A stretch of 64,000 nucleotides of DNA from Micromonospora echinospora (GTDB taxonomy: Bacteria > Actinomycetota > Actinomycetes > Mycobacteriales > Micromonosporaceae), in the NCBI RefSeq assembly GCF_900091495.1, contig NZ_LT607413.1, forward strand, positions 2,418,001 to 2,482,000, written 5' to 3'. Below the pieces are notes generated by a model. The model worked only from the letters and a program-made list of their open reading frames with translations. It was not told where the DNA came from and did no database searches. Every line of letters starts with the position of its first letter. Position 1 is the stretch's first letter. Of the stretch, positions 53,722-62,537 are shown in pieces. The translations under genes and the position numbers were made by a program.

Positions 53722-54939
53722 ATGACATCGACCGCAAGCCCAGAGCCGGTAACCGACGACGTGCCCTTCCTCGATATCGCCGACCCGAACTTCGACTTCA
53801 ATTCCTCCGCCGTGGCGTCGGCACAGGCGAAAAGCTGGTACGCGGAAAGCCCGGTGGGTCCCGTCGTGCTGCGGTACGCCGAGGGACAGGAGCTTCTGCG
53901 TGACCCGAGACTCGGCCACGGCGGCACTCGTCTGATCGACATGCAGGGCATCACCGAGGGGCCGGTCTACGACTGGTACGTCTCGATGATCGTCACCTTC
54001 GACGGGGAGGAGCACCGTCGGCTGCGCAGCCTGGTCACGAAGGCGTTCACCGTACGCATGATCAATGATCTGCGGCCCTTCATCCGGGCACAGGCCGAGC
54101 GCCTGACCGACCACATCGAGTCGGTGGACGTGTGCGAGTTCGTCGACGACTTCGGCAACCCGCTGCCCCTCGCGGCGATGTGCCAGCTCCTCGGCGTGCC
54201 CGGCGAGGACTACGCCACGTTCAAGAACTGGACGATGGACATCGGCCTGGTCCTCAGCTTCGCGCACGGCGGTGACGTTCCGGCGCGGGTCGAGGCCGCC
54301 GTCGTCGGCCTGTACGACTACGTCGGTGCCCTGATGGACCGGAAGTCGGCCGAGCCGGGCAACGACCTCATCTCCGCCCTGCTGGCCGCCCAACGGGACG
54401 AGGGCCGGGTGAGCAGGGACGAGGTCCTCAACCTGATCGTGACCCTGATGTTCGCCGCCCACGACGCGACACGTCACCAGCTCGCCAACGCCATGGTGAC
54501 GTTCTCCCAACACCCCGATCAGTGGCGGCTGCTGGGTCGGCGACCCGAGCTGGCGGCGCAGGCGGTGGAGGAGGTGATGCGCTGGTCCCCGTCGGCGCGG
54601 ACCGTCCTGCGGTGGGCCGAGGAGGACTTCGACTACCACGGCCTGCACATCACGAAGGGCGAGACGGTGATCGTCATGACGCCCGCGACCCACCGGGACC
54701 CCCGGGCGTACCGGAACCCCGACTCCTTCGACATCACGGTCCCCCGGCAGACCCCTCCACTCCAGTTCGGCGGGGGACCGCACACCTGTCTGGGGGCCGC
54801 ACTGGCCCGTGCCGAACTCGGCGAGGCGCTGCTCGTGCTCGCCCGGCGCCTGGGGCCTCCGTCGATCGCCGGCCCCGTCACCTGGCGGCCCCCCATCGGG
54901 ATCTACGGCCCCGAGATGCTTCCCCTCCGCTTCGGCTGA
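53722..54939 (+). CDS. Cytochrome P450
   Basis: The 405-residue protein has the heme loop LQFGGGPHTCLGAALARAEL with Cys near residue 356, ExxR in AVEEVMRWSP and the I-helix LMFAAHDATRHQLANAMVTF, where the oxygen-activating acid-Thr pair reads Asp-Ala-Thr. No membrane anchor is present, as usual for bacterial P450s. In the cluster it probably hydroxylates or crosslinks a carrier-bound amino acid or the finished product. Its partner may be the X-domain-like protein encoded at 58627. Confidence 0.95.
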   Translation: MTSTASPEPVTDDVPFLDIADPNFDFNSSAVASAQAKSWYAESPVGPVVLRYAEGQELLRDPRLGHGGTRLIDMQGITEGPVYDWYVSMIVTFDGEEHRRLRSLVTKAFTVRMINDLRPFIRAQAERLTDHIESVDVCEFVDDFGNPLPLAAMCQLLGVPGEDYATFKNWTMDIGLVLSFAHGGDVPARVEAAVVGLYDYVGALMDRKSAEPGNDLISALLAAQRDEGRVSRDEVLNLIVTLMFAAHDATRHQLANAMVTFSQHPDQWRLLGRRPELAAQAVEEVMRWSPSARTVLRWAEEDFDYHGLHITKGETVIVMTPATHRDPRAYRNPDSFDITVPRQTPPLQFGGGPHTCLGAALARAELGEALLVLARRLGPPSIAGPVTWRPPIGIYGPEMLPLRFG

Positions 54940-54998
54940 CCCGCTTCGAAGAACACCCCGACCAACCGTCGAACGGCACAGACCCACAGGAGGCGTGC

Positions 54999-55832
54999 GT
55001 GGACCGACCGAACTGGGCGCCCGAGGGCGTCGATCTCCACCAACCGAGCATCGCCCGGGTGTACGACTACTTCCTCGGCGGCAGCCACAACGTCGCCGCG
55101 GACCGCCAGCTCGGCGAGTTCATGCTCACCACCGAGCCGCAGTTCCCCCAACTGGTCAGGGCCAACCGGGAGTTCCTGGTCCGGGCCGTCCGCCTTCTGG
55201 TGGCGCAGGGCGTCCGGCAGTTCGTCGACATCGGCTCGGGCATCCCCACCTTCAACAACACCCACGAGGTCGCCCAGAACGCGGCGCCCGACGCCCGGGT
55301 GGTCTACGTGGACGTCGATCCGGTGGCCGTCGCGCACAGCCGCGAGATCCTCGCCGGCAACGACCGGGTGGCGGTGATCCAGGCCGACGTCCGCGACCCG
55401 GACAAGATCCTGTCCGACCCGGCCCTGCGTGCCCTGATCGATCTGAGTGAACCGGTCGGTGTCCTCCTGCTGGGATTGCTGCACTACATCCCGGACAGCG
55501 CCCAGCCCGGCGGGATCGTCGGTCGGCTGCGGGACGCCACGGCGCCGGGGAGCTTCCTGGTGCTCTCCCACAGTTCGTGGTCGACGGCGATTCCGGACAT
55601 GGCCCAGATGCAGGACAAGTACAACACCGAGGTGGGCGCGGAGCTGACCCCGAGGTCGCGCGACGAGATCGTCGCCCTGTTCGACGGGTACGAACTGGTC
55701 GAGCCGGGCGTCGTGGAGTATCCCGACTGGCGTCCGCACGACGACACCGTCGCCATCGCCCCGGGTGGCATCCTCACCTTCTACGTCGCCGTCGGCCGCA
55801 AGCCCGGCCCGACCGAGGGTCCGACCGACTGA
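54999..55832 (+). CDS. DUF574-family SAM-dependent methyltransferase
   Basis: The 277-residue protein begins with the family's SIARVYDYFLGGSHNVAADR and has QFVDIGSGIPTFNNTHEVAQ (motif I), VVYVDVDPVAVAHSREIL (motif II) and later LLGLLHYIPDSAQPGGIVGR. DUF574 proteins are numerous in actinomycetes and of unknown substrate. The GTG start follows CAGGAGG. It sits 60 bp after the P450 stop and is probably co-transcribed with it. Confidence 0.92.
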   Translation: MDRPNWAPEGVDLHQPSIARVYDYFLGGSHNVAADRQLGEFMLTTEPQFPQLVRANREFLVRAVRLLVAQGVRQFVDIGSGIPTFNNTHEVAQNAAPDARVVYVDVDPVAVAHSREILAGNDRVAVIQADVRDPDKILSDPALRALIDLSEPVGVLLLGLLHYIPDSAQPGGIVGRLRDATAPGSFLVLSHSSWSTAIPDMAQMQDKYNTEVGAELTPRSRDEIVALFDGYELVEPGVVEYPDWRPHDDTVAIAPGGILTFYVAVGRKPGPTEGPTD

Positions 55833-55883
55833 CGACCCGCCGGCCCCGGGCGGACCCGATGGGACCGCCCGGGGAACGGGCGG

Positions 55884-56873
55884 CTACGCGTCCGTCGGCG
55901 ACCCGTCGCGGGCCGCCCACGTCCGGCCGAGGCCGGAGATCTCCGCGATCAGCTCCGGGTCCCCGGTCTCGCCCTGGTCGACCAGCCACGCGGCCGTCGC
56001 CACCAGGTCCTTGTCGCCGGCGAGCTCCTGGTAGTCCGGGGCCAGCCGGTCCAGCAGGCTCAGGTCGTAGACCTGGTCCCACAGGGACGTCTCCTGGAGC
56101 CACTCGTCGTCGCTGAGCTGTTCGACGAGCCACTGGGCCGGGGCGGACACGGTCCGCGTCGACAGGCCGAGCCCGGAGTGGACGGTCCGGTACAGGTCAC
56201 GCCAGCGGATCGGGCGGCGGGACGCGACCAGCACCAGTTCCCGCTCGGCGGCCGGGTTGGCCAGGAGGGCGGCGAAGGCGCGTCCGGCGTCCTCGGCGTG
56301 CAGCAGGTTCCAGTACCGCTCGCCCTCGTCGGCCAGGACCGCCGGCTCACCGGCCAGCGCCTGCCCGAGCCAGTACGTGTCCTCGGCGAGCTGACCGTCG
56401 AGCCCGCTGCCCGGTCGGTACACCGGTCCGAGCCGGACCACGAGCGCGCGGGAGTCCCCGGTCGCCCAGCTGTCCCGGACGGCCTGCTCCAGGCCGAGCT
56501 TGTCGCGACCGTAGTCGGACACCGGGGCGGGTGTCACCCGCTCGTGCACCGGCGTCGGCAGCGGGCCGCCGGCAGCGTTGACGGAGGAGACGACCAGCAG
56601 CCGGTCGACTCCCCGGCAGGCGGCCACGGTGAGCCGGCCGTCGTCCGCGTCGTCGCAGGTCAGATCCACCACCGCATCCGGGCGTACGGTCGACACCAGC
56701 TCCGCCAGCGCCCCGTCGAGGTGCCGGTCGACCCGGGCGACCGACACGCCGACGGGCAGTTCGGCGACGGTCTCGCCCCGGTGGGCGACCACCACGTCGT
56801 GTCCGGCGTCGACCAGTCCACGGACCACCCCCGGCCCGACCGTGCCGGTTCCCCCGACGACCAATGTCTTCAC
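55884..56873 (-). CDS. NAD-dependent epimerase/dehydratase family protein
   Basis: The 329-residue protein has the nucleotide loop TLVVGGTGTVGPGVVRGL (GxxGxxG), VDLTCDDADDG, LLVVSSVNAAG and the YxxxK pair in SDYGRDKLGLEQAV, typical of extended SDRs. It could epimerise, reduce or dehydrate a cluster intermediate. The GTG at 56873 follows GGGAG; a longer frame is rejected. It follows the oxygenase gene by 67 bp in the same direction. Confidence 0.9.
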   Translation of the reverse strand: MKTLVVGGTGTVGPGVVRGLVDAGHDVVVAHRGETVAELPVGVSVARVDRHLDGALAELVSTVRPDAVVDLTCDDADDGRLTVAACRGVDRLLVVSSVNAAGGPLPTPVHERVTPAPVSDYGRDKLGLEQAVRDSWATGDSRALVVRLGPVYRPGSGLDGQLAEDTYWLGQALAGEPAVLADEGERYWNLLHAEDAGRAFAALLANPAAERELVLVASRRPIRWRDLYRTVHSGLGLSTRTVSAPAQWLVEQLSDDEWLQETSLWDQVYDLSLLDRLAPDYQELAGDKDLVATAAWLVDQGETGDPELIAEISGLGRTWAARDGSPTDA

Positions 56874-56940
56874 CAGTGACTCCCTTTCCGCATCCGCCCG
56901 GTCACCCGCTGGCCGGGTCCGACCGCCGGGCGATCTGCGC

Positions 56941-57798
56941 TCATTGGATCGCGAAGGCATGCTCCGACGTCAAGTGGTCGATCGGCTCGTCGGTGAACGT
57001 CGCACTCGTCCGGTACGGCGAGGACTCGATCCACGGCCGTACCGCGCTCGGCAGGACGATCGGCGGTGTCTCGAACCAGTCGCAGTAGTGGGTCATGGCC
57101 ACCATCGGGCGGGGCGAGGAGGAGTGGTTGACCGTGCCCCGGTGCCACAACCGGGCGTCCCGGATGACCGCCGACCCGGCGGGAATGGCGAACTGCTGGG
57201 GCGGCCGGACCGCGCGGCGCTGCTCCAGTGCGGCCGTCTCGACCCGGCCCGAGTCGTCGTACCAGCCCTCCGGGTTGAGCTGGTGGGTGCCGAGCCAGTA
57301 CTCGGTGCTGCCGTTGTGCGCGGTGAAGTCGACCAACGGGATGTCGACCTCCAGCGCGTACGGGGGGTGCTCGGTCGGCCCGGGCCAGAGGTGCCCCTCG
57401 TCGAGGTGCACCGGCTGCTCCAGACTGCCCGGCAGGTTGATGTTGCCGCTGTAGACCGCGTTCTTGGCGTCCGGGCCGAGCAGGGCGGTGGTCACCCGGT
57501 AGACCGACTCGTTCAGCAGGACCTCGGGGAAGAGCAGCTCGGGCACCGGCGGCGGGTCCTGCTGGATGTGACCGGTGACGAAGTTGGTGGGCAGTGGATG
57601 CTCGCGCCGGGCGAGATCCGCCAGCATCGTGTCGCGGAGCCGCGCCACCAGTTCCGCCGGCACGATTCCCGGCAGGATCACTGCCCCCTCGACCCGCAGC
57701 AGGTTCCGCGCGTGGTCGAGTTGGTCCTCGGTCAGCCGTCGCGCACCGTCCGCCGACCGGTGTGGTTCGACGAAGATCGAGTGATGACCTGATGACAT
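56941..57798 (-). CDS. Phytanoyl-CoA-dioxygenase-type Fe(II)/2-oxoglutarate oxygenase
   Basis: The 285-residue enzyme has the iron triad His131-x-Asp133 (EQPVHLDEGHLW) and His218 (ARLWHRGTVNHSS). Arg229 (SPRPM) is placed to bind 2-oxoglutarate. PhyH-type oxygenases hydroxylate, chlorinate or epoxidise carrier- or CoA-bound and free metabolites. GGGGAGAAG lies just before the ATG at 57798. It is divergent from the carrier-protein gene, and the 258-bp gap holds both promoters. Confidence 0.92.
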   Translation of the reverse strand: MSSGHHSIFVEPHRSADGARRLTEDQLDHARNLLRVEGAVILPGIVPAELVARLRDTMLADLARREHPLPTNFVTGHIQQDPPPVPELLFPEVLLNESVYRVTTALLGPDAKNAVYSGNINLPGSLEQPVHLDEGHLWPGPTEHPPYALEVDIPLVDFTAHNGSTEYWLGTHQLNPEGWYDDSGRVETAALEQRRAVRPPQQFAIPAGSAVIRDARLWHRGTVNHSSSPRPMVAMTHYCDWFETPPIVLPSAVRPWIESSPYRTSATFTDEPIDHLTSEHAFAIQ

Positions 57799-58056
57799 GA
57801 CTTCTCCCCACATTTCGCGTGGTTGTGCCGAGTCGCCGTCGGTGTTGACGGTGACTGTAGGGGTTGTCGGTGGCGTCCGTCGGGGCCTCAGTCGCGTGGG
57901 CGGGATCGACCGGGGCCGGAGAGGATCACGGCCGCCGGAGGCCGGCTTCACCGTCTGGTGCGGTGGGGCGCTCCGTGCAGGTACGGTAGTCGATCAAACT
58001 GATTCGGCAATAGGTGAGTTGCGTTCATATGCACAGCTCAACGCTAGGATCCGGAC
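57799..58056. promoter_or_regulatory. Divergent promoter gap of the oxygenase and carrier genes
   Basis: It separates two starts facing away from each other. TAGGAT at 58044-58049 is close to the carrier ATG and may act as a -10 or as its ribosome site. Confidence 0.35.
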
Positions 58057-58287
58057 ATGACTGCTCAGCTCAGCGACCAGATCCTGGCCGTCTTCCGGGT
58101 CGTGCTGAAGAACCCGTCGATGTCCGCAGAGGACGACTTCTTCGAGAGCGGCGGCGACTCGACCGCCGCGGTCGACGCGGCTGCCATGATCAACCAGCAG
58201 ACCGGTGTGGCGGTGCCGATCGCCCAGATGTTCATCTACCCGACGGCCGAGGAACTCGCCGAGGCGCTTTCCTCGCTGTCGGCCTGA
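58057..58287 (+). CDS. Freestanding peptidyl/acyl carrier protein
   Basis: The 76-residue protein is a complete carrier domain. DDFFESGGDSTAAVDAAAMI holds the phosphopantetheine Ser35 (GGDS), and helices 1 and 4 are as expected. The GGDS form is typical of peptidyl carriers. It would hold an amino acid as a thioester for the P450, PhyH oxygenase and X-like protein. No adenylation or phosphopantetheinyl-transferase gene is in the window. Confidence 0.93.
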   Translation: MTAQLSDQILAVFRVVLKNPSMSAEDDFFESGGDSTAAVDAAAMINQQTGVAVPIAQMFIYPTAEELAEALSSLSA

Positions 58288-58626
58288 CGAGCCGCGGGCG
58301 TGCCCGCCTGCCACAGCGTCGGGCTGCTGACGGACGGGCCGGCAGTGGATCTCCGTCAGGTGTGACGTTCCGTAGTGGTTGGCGGTGCGGCGCGCAGTCG
58401 GCAGCGTTGCCGACAGGCATCGGCCGGCGCGGGTGCACCGCAGCCGCGCAGCCTGGAAGTCGCTGGGTATCGTCCTGGTGACCTTCAACAGTGGACGTCA
58501 ACCGGCTACGATTCGTGGCGAGACCCGGATGTGGATGGGCGAGCAGATTGGTCACCGACAGTGTCCGATGCTCAGGCGCAGCGTCAGTCCCCGTCGGTGC
58601 CCGGACTTTTCGCGAGTGGAGCTGTC
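58288..58626. other. Gap with the condensation-like gene's promoter, no gene
   Basis: No coding region is supported between the carrier and the condensation-like gene. A consensus-like promoter lies at 58484-58512. Confidence 0.4.
58484..58512 (+). promoter_or_regulatory. Sigma-70-type promoter of the condensation-like gene
   Basis: TTCAAC at 58484-58489 and TACGAT at 58507-58512 are separated by 17 bases, the ideal spacing. Transcription would start near 58519, giving a leader of about 108 bases. Confidence 0.45.
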
Positions 58627-59934
58627 GTGACTTCTGAGATCGAAGCGTCCGTCGGCCAGTGTCAACTGTGGTCCGCGTACCAGCGCGACGGCGCGGAGGT
58701 GCTCGACTCGTCGATCCGCTTCCGGATCCGGGGCGCACTGGATCTCGACGCGTTGGCCGGTGCGGTCGAGGACCTGGTGACCCGTCACGAGATCCTCCGG
58801 ACCACGTTCGAGTTCCGTGACGGGACGCTCCGGCAGCGTCTCCACGAGCCGGCACCGCTCCGGTACGACCTGGTCAACCTCACCGAACTCGACCTGTCCG
58901 AGGAGGCCCGGCGGGACCGCTCGACCACCCACAAGGCCGCCGACATCGACCCGTCGAGCCGGCCGCCGGTGTGGCTGACGGTGCAGCGGTTCGGGCCCAC
59001 CGACCACCAGATCCGTCTCAACCTGCACGCGCTGCTGGCCGACGACTGGTCCTGCGAGATCATCGCCCGGGACCTGAAGGCGCTCTACCGCCGCCGGACG
59101 GGTGAACGGGTCGAGCTGCCGGCGGTCGCGTGGCAGTTCTCCGACTGGACGTCCTGGGCCGGGCAGTGGTCGACCGGGGACGGCCTCCGCCGCATGCGGG
59201 ACTACTGGTCGAAGCAACTGGACGGGGCCCGCCTGCCGGCGCTGCCCGACCGGGGCGCCCCGACCTCGCCCTGGCCGGAACGGGTCGCCGTCACCCGCCA
59301 CCTACCCGGAGAGCTTGCCGGCCGGTTGCGCGGCCTCGCCCGGCGGCACCGCACCACGCTCTTCCCGCTCCTGCTCACCGCGTTCGCCGCCGAGCTGCAC
59401 CGGGCCAGCGGTCAGGACGACCTGACCATCTTCTCGCTGTTCGCCAACCGGGGCCGGCCGGAGGTCAACGAGACGGTCGGGCCGTTCGCCCACCTGGTGC
59501 CGCTGCGTTGCCGGGTGCCCGACACCCGGGACGCGGCGCAGTTCGTCCGCGACACCCATCGCACGTTCGTCGGTGCCTTCGCCCACCAGGAGCTGTACCT
59601 GCACCAGTACCCCGACGACGTACGCGAGGAGTTGGGGGTCAGCGGCGACGGGTTCCGGCGGATGATGGTCTTCCAGCTGATGAACCGGCTGCACGGCGAC
59701 AACGAGGTGGCGGGGCTGGAGTTCGAGGACGACGCGGACGTCCTCGACACCCCCTTCCCGTTCGAGCTGTCCGTGCACGCCAGCGAGGACGAGCTGGCGG
59801 TGGTGCTGCTCTGCTGGCCCAGCGAGTACGAACAGTCCTGGGCGGACCGGTTCGTGGACCGCTACGTACAGGTGCTGACGGCCATCGCCGGAGCGGACGC
59901 CGACCTGGACACGGAGCTGTTCCGGTCGCGTTGA
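58627..59934 (+). CDS. Freestanding condensation-like protein with X-domain-type motif
   Basis: The 435-residue protein has the two-lobed condensation fold: SVGQCQLWSAYQ (C1-like), VTRHEILRTTFEF (C2), NLHALLADDWSCEIIARDLK (C3) and later DLTIFSLFANRGRPEVNETV, GPFAHLVPLRCRV (C5/C6). Canonical C3 is HHxxxDG. Here His134-Ala135-LLA-Asp139-Asp140 reads HAxxxDD, so the catalytic second His is Ala and the Gly is Asp. Glycopeptide X domains, which recruit P450s, carry the similar HRxxxDD. A non-catalytic recruiter acting with the carrier protein and P450 is inferred. The GTG at 58627 starts just before the first condensation motif. Confidence 0.87.
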   Translation: MTSEIEASVGQCQLWSAYQRDGAEVLDSSIRFRIRGALDLDALAGAVEDLVTRHEILRTTFEFRDGTLRQRLHEPAPLRYDLVNLTELDLSEEARRDRSTTHKAADIDPSSRPPVWLTVQRFGPTDHQIRLNLHALLADDWSCEIIARDLKALYRRRTGERVELPAVAWQFSDWTSWAGQWSTGDGLRRMRDYWSKQLDGARLPALPDRGAPTSPWPERVAVTRHLPGELAGRLRGLARRHRTTLFPLLLTAFAAELHRASGQDDLTIFSLFANRGRPEVNETVGPFAHLVPLRCRVPDTRDAAQFVRDTHRTFVGAFAHQELYLHQYPDDVREELGVSGDGFRRMMVFQLMNRLHGDNEVAGLEFEDDADVLDTPFPFELSVHASEDELAVVLLCWPSEYEQSWADRFVDRYVQVLTAIAGADADLDTELFRSR

Positions 59935-59964
59935 CGCCGGGCCCGGCCACGCCCGGCGGCGGGG

Positions 59965-60750
59965 TCAGGTGAAGTCGTCGTGACCGTGCCGGTGGGCCCG
60001 GCGGACCTGGAGCGTCACCACCAGCAGGGCCACCGCCGCCCAGCCCGCGCCCACCACGACCTCCAGCGCCGCGTGGCCGAGCCAGGGCTCGCCGGCCAGC
60101 GCCGCGTGCACCGCCTGGAGGCCGTGCCGGACCGGCAGCACGGCACCGAGCAGATCGGCCACCGCGAGCCGGCCCGGTGGCACCAGGATCCCCCCGGCGA
60201 ACAGGATCAGGTACGACAGCAGGTTGCCGATCAGCACGTCGGCCCGCCGGCCGACCGCGAAGGCCGCCGCGGCCAGCCCGGCGGCCGTCACGGTCACCGA
60301 CATCAGGACGTACAGGGGCAGGAGCGGGACGAGCCGCAGGATCAGCCCGCCCATGCCGGTGAGCGCGCCGACCACGAGCAGGGACACCGCGCTGAAGACG
60401 ACGCCGAGCAGGACGTACGGCAGAGCCCGCAGGAAGAAGATCACGAACGGGTGCATCCGTCCGCTGCGGACCCGGTAGAAGGTCCCGTTCCACTTGTCGT
60501 TGCCCGGGATCTCCCCGACCGCGATCACCCCGGCGAGCGGCAGGATCACCGCGAGCGACCCGACGAACGCGTACTCCCGCAACTCGGGGCCGCCGATCAC
60601 GCCGCCGAGCAGCGTCATGAAGAGCGCCTGGAGCACCGCCCGGGGGATCAGGACGGTGACCACGATGTGCGGCGGGTTCTCGGCGTAGAACTCCCGTACG
60701 CCGAACCGTACGGTCTCGGCCGACCGGCCCAGGTGCTCAGCGACGGTCAA
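59965..60750 (-). CDS. ABC-2 type permease subunit
   Basis: The 261-residue protein has about six TM helices and the ABC-2 pattern (VRFGVREFYAENPPHIVVTV, ISDLLxG-like LGAVLPVRHGLQAVHAAL). It pairs with the permease at 60737-61564 and the ATPase at 61561-62517 to form an exporter. The start is a TTG overlapping the upstream stop by 14 bases, behind GGGAGG at 60758-60763. Confidence 0.85.
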   Translation of the reverse strand: MTVAEHLGRSAETVRFGVREFYAENPPHIVVTVLIPRAVLQALFMTLLGGVIGGPELREYAFVGSLAVILPLAGVIAVGEIPGNDKWNGTFYRVRSGRMHPFVIFFLRALPYVLLGVVFSAVSLLVVGALTGMGGLILRLVPLLPLYVLMSVTVTAAGLAAAAFAVGRRADVLIGNLLSYLILFAGGILVPPGRLAVADLLGAVLPVRHGLQAVHAALAGEPWLGHAALEVVVGAGWAAVALLVVTLQVRRAHRHGHDDFT

Positions 60751-61564
60751 GGAGTGCCTCCCGCTTGGCCCGGCGGATGATCTGCCGGAGCGCGTACCAG
60801 CCGAGTGCGAAGTAGCCGACGGTCAGCGCCACCATGACGGCCAGCGAGCCGGCGGCGAAGCGACCGGCCGCGGCGGCGGTGAGGAAGTCTGTCGCCCACC
60901 GCAGGCTGACCACCGTCGAGATCCACCGGAGGCCCTCGGGCAGCAGGTCGATGGGGATCATGAAGCCACCGAGGATGTAGATCGGGTACATCAGCGCGCT
61001 CGACCAGTGGTTGCCGTGCCGGGTCAGCAGGAACAGGCAGGACAGCAGCATCCCCAGCCCGGTGCCCGAGACCGCGACCAGCAGCAGGCCGAGCAGCAAC
61101 AGACCCGGCCGCTCCGCCCGCAGCGGCGCGCCCAGCAGTCCGACGGTGACGATCGTCGTCACCACGATCATCGGCAGCGTGTACAGGCTGGCGCCCAGAC
61201 ACTTGCCGAGCAGGATCACCTGCGGCGACCGGGTGCTGGTCACGTTGGCGCGCAGGGTGCCGGCGTGCACCTCGAACTGGAGGATGCCGCCGGCGGTCCA
61301 GATCGTGGCGCCCCAGAACGCCATCATCACCACGCCGACGGTGAACCGGGTGGTGGCCTCTGCGGTGAGCTGGTCGTTCGCGCCGACGGTGACCGCGAGC
61401 AGGACGACCGGCTGCACGATCCCCAGCAACACGGCGAACGGGCTGCCCCGCATCAGGCGGGTCTGCAACCGGAGCGAGGAGAACAGCACCCAGAGCCACT
61501 CCCGATCCGGCCCGGGGGACCCGGCGTGGTCGTCCGGCCGGACCGCGGCGGCGGCCCGGCTCAC
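60737..61564 (-). CDS. ABC-2 type permease subunit
   Basis: The 275-residue protein has six TM helices: SPFAVLLGIVQPVVLLAVTV, FWGATIWTAGGILQFEV, then SALMYPIYILGGFMIPIDLL and LRWISTVVSLRWATDFLTAA. The GTG start overlaps the ATPase stop by four bases (GTGA), so they are co-translated. The exporter probably removes the cluster product or gives self-resistance. Confidence 0.88.
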   Translation of the reverse strand: MSRAAAAVRPDDHAGSPGPDREWLWVLFSSLRLQTRLMRGSPFAVLLGIVQPVVLLAVTVGANDQLTAEATTRFTVGVVMMAFWGATIWTAGGILQFEVHAGTLRANVTSTRSPQVILLGKCLGASLYTLPMIVVTTIVTVGLLGAPLRAERPGLLLLGLLLVAVSGTGLGMLLSCLFLLTRHGNHWSSALMYPIYILGGFMIPIDLLPEGLRWISTVVSLRWATDFLTAAAAGRFAAGSLAVMVALTVGYFALGWYALRQIIRRAKREALLDRR

Positions 61565-62517
61565 CGCCGACCGCCGAGGTCCAGGGTCGCGTACACGTCC
61601 TCCAGCCGGACCGGCGCCACGTCGACGTCCAGCACGTCGGCGTCGCTCAACACCCGGCTGAGGTGGGCGAACGAGGTCGGTCCCCAGTCCTGCACCCGAA
61701 GCCGCGCGGACCACACGTCGTCGTCCTCGACGATCCCGTCGACCAGCACGCCGACACCGCCGTCGGTCAGCTCGGACGGCACCTTGCCTCGGGCGCGCAC
61801 CGTCACCACCGCCCGGTAGCCGGCGGCCCGCGCGAACTCGCCGGTCGTCATGTTCCCGCTGATGGTGCCGTCGGCCAGGACCAGCACCCGGTCCGCCAGC
61901 CGTTCCACGTCCAGCAGGTAGTGACTGGTCAGCAGGACGGAGACCCCGTCGTCACGGAGCCGGCCGATCGCCGTACGCAGCCGTTCCGCCTCGATCGGGT
62001 CGAGTCCGATGGTCGGTTCGTCCAGGAGCAGGACGCGGGGCCGGTGCACGGTGCCGATGGCGATGTGCAGGCGTTGCCGCATGCCCTTGGAGTAGGTCTC
62101 CACCGGTCGATCGGCGGCCCCGGTCAGCCCCACCTCGTCGAGCGCCGCCGCGATCCGCTCGGTGATCTGCCGTCGCCGTACGCCGTTGAGCATGGCGAAG
62201 AACCGGATGTTCTCCCGGCCGGTCAGACGGTCGTAGAGCCCCGTCTCGCCCCCGAAGATGACGCCGATCCGCTCGCGCACCTGCCGGGGATGGCGGACCA
62301 CGTCGTGGCCGAGGATCCGCGCCGACCCGCCGGTCGGCAGCAGCAGCGCACTCAGGATCTTGGTCAGCGTGGTCTTCCCCGCGCCGTTCGAGCCGAGCAG
62401 CCCGACGACCTCCCCCTCGTGCAGCGTGAACGTGACGTCGCGCAACGCGCTCACGGTCTCCTTGCGGACCGTGAACGTACGGGAGAGCCCCGACACCTCC
62501 ACCACCGGACGGGCCAC
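61561..62517 (-). CDS. ABC transporter ATP-binding protein
   Basis: The 318-residue ATPase has Walker A GLLGSNGAGKTTLTKILSAL, signature ETYSKGMRQRLHIAIG (a drug-exporter form), Walker B VLLLDEPTIGLDP and the switch His in LLTSHYLLD. The C-terminal 80 residues (VTVRARGKVPSELTDGGVGV) are an extra regulatory domain found in DrrA-type exporters. AAGGAG precedes the GTG at 62517. It follows the dehydratase-like gene by 20 bp. Confidence 0.94.
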   Translation of the reverse strand: MARPVVEVSGLSRTFTVRKETVSALRDVTFTLHEGEVVGLLGSNGAGKTTLTKILSALLLPTGGSARILGHDVVRHPRQVRERIGVIFGGETGLYDRLTGRENIRFFAMLNGVRRRQITERIAAALDEVGLTGAADRPVETYSKGMRQRLHIAIGTVHRPRVLLLDEPTIGLDPIEAERLRTAIGRLRDDGVSVLLTSHYLLDVERLADRVLVLADGTISGNMTTGEFARAAGYRAVVTVRARGKVPSELTDGGVGVLVDGIVEDDDVWSARLRVQDWGPTSFAHLSRVLSDADVLDVDVAPVRLEDVYATLDLGGRR

Positions 62518-62537
62518 GTGTTTCTCCTTCACTGGCG

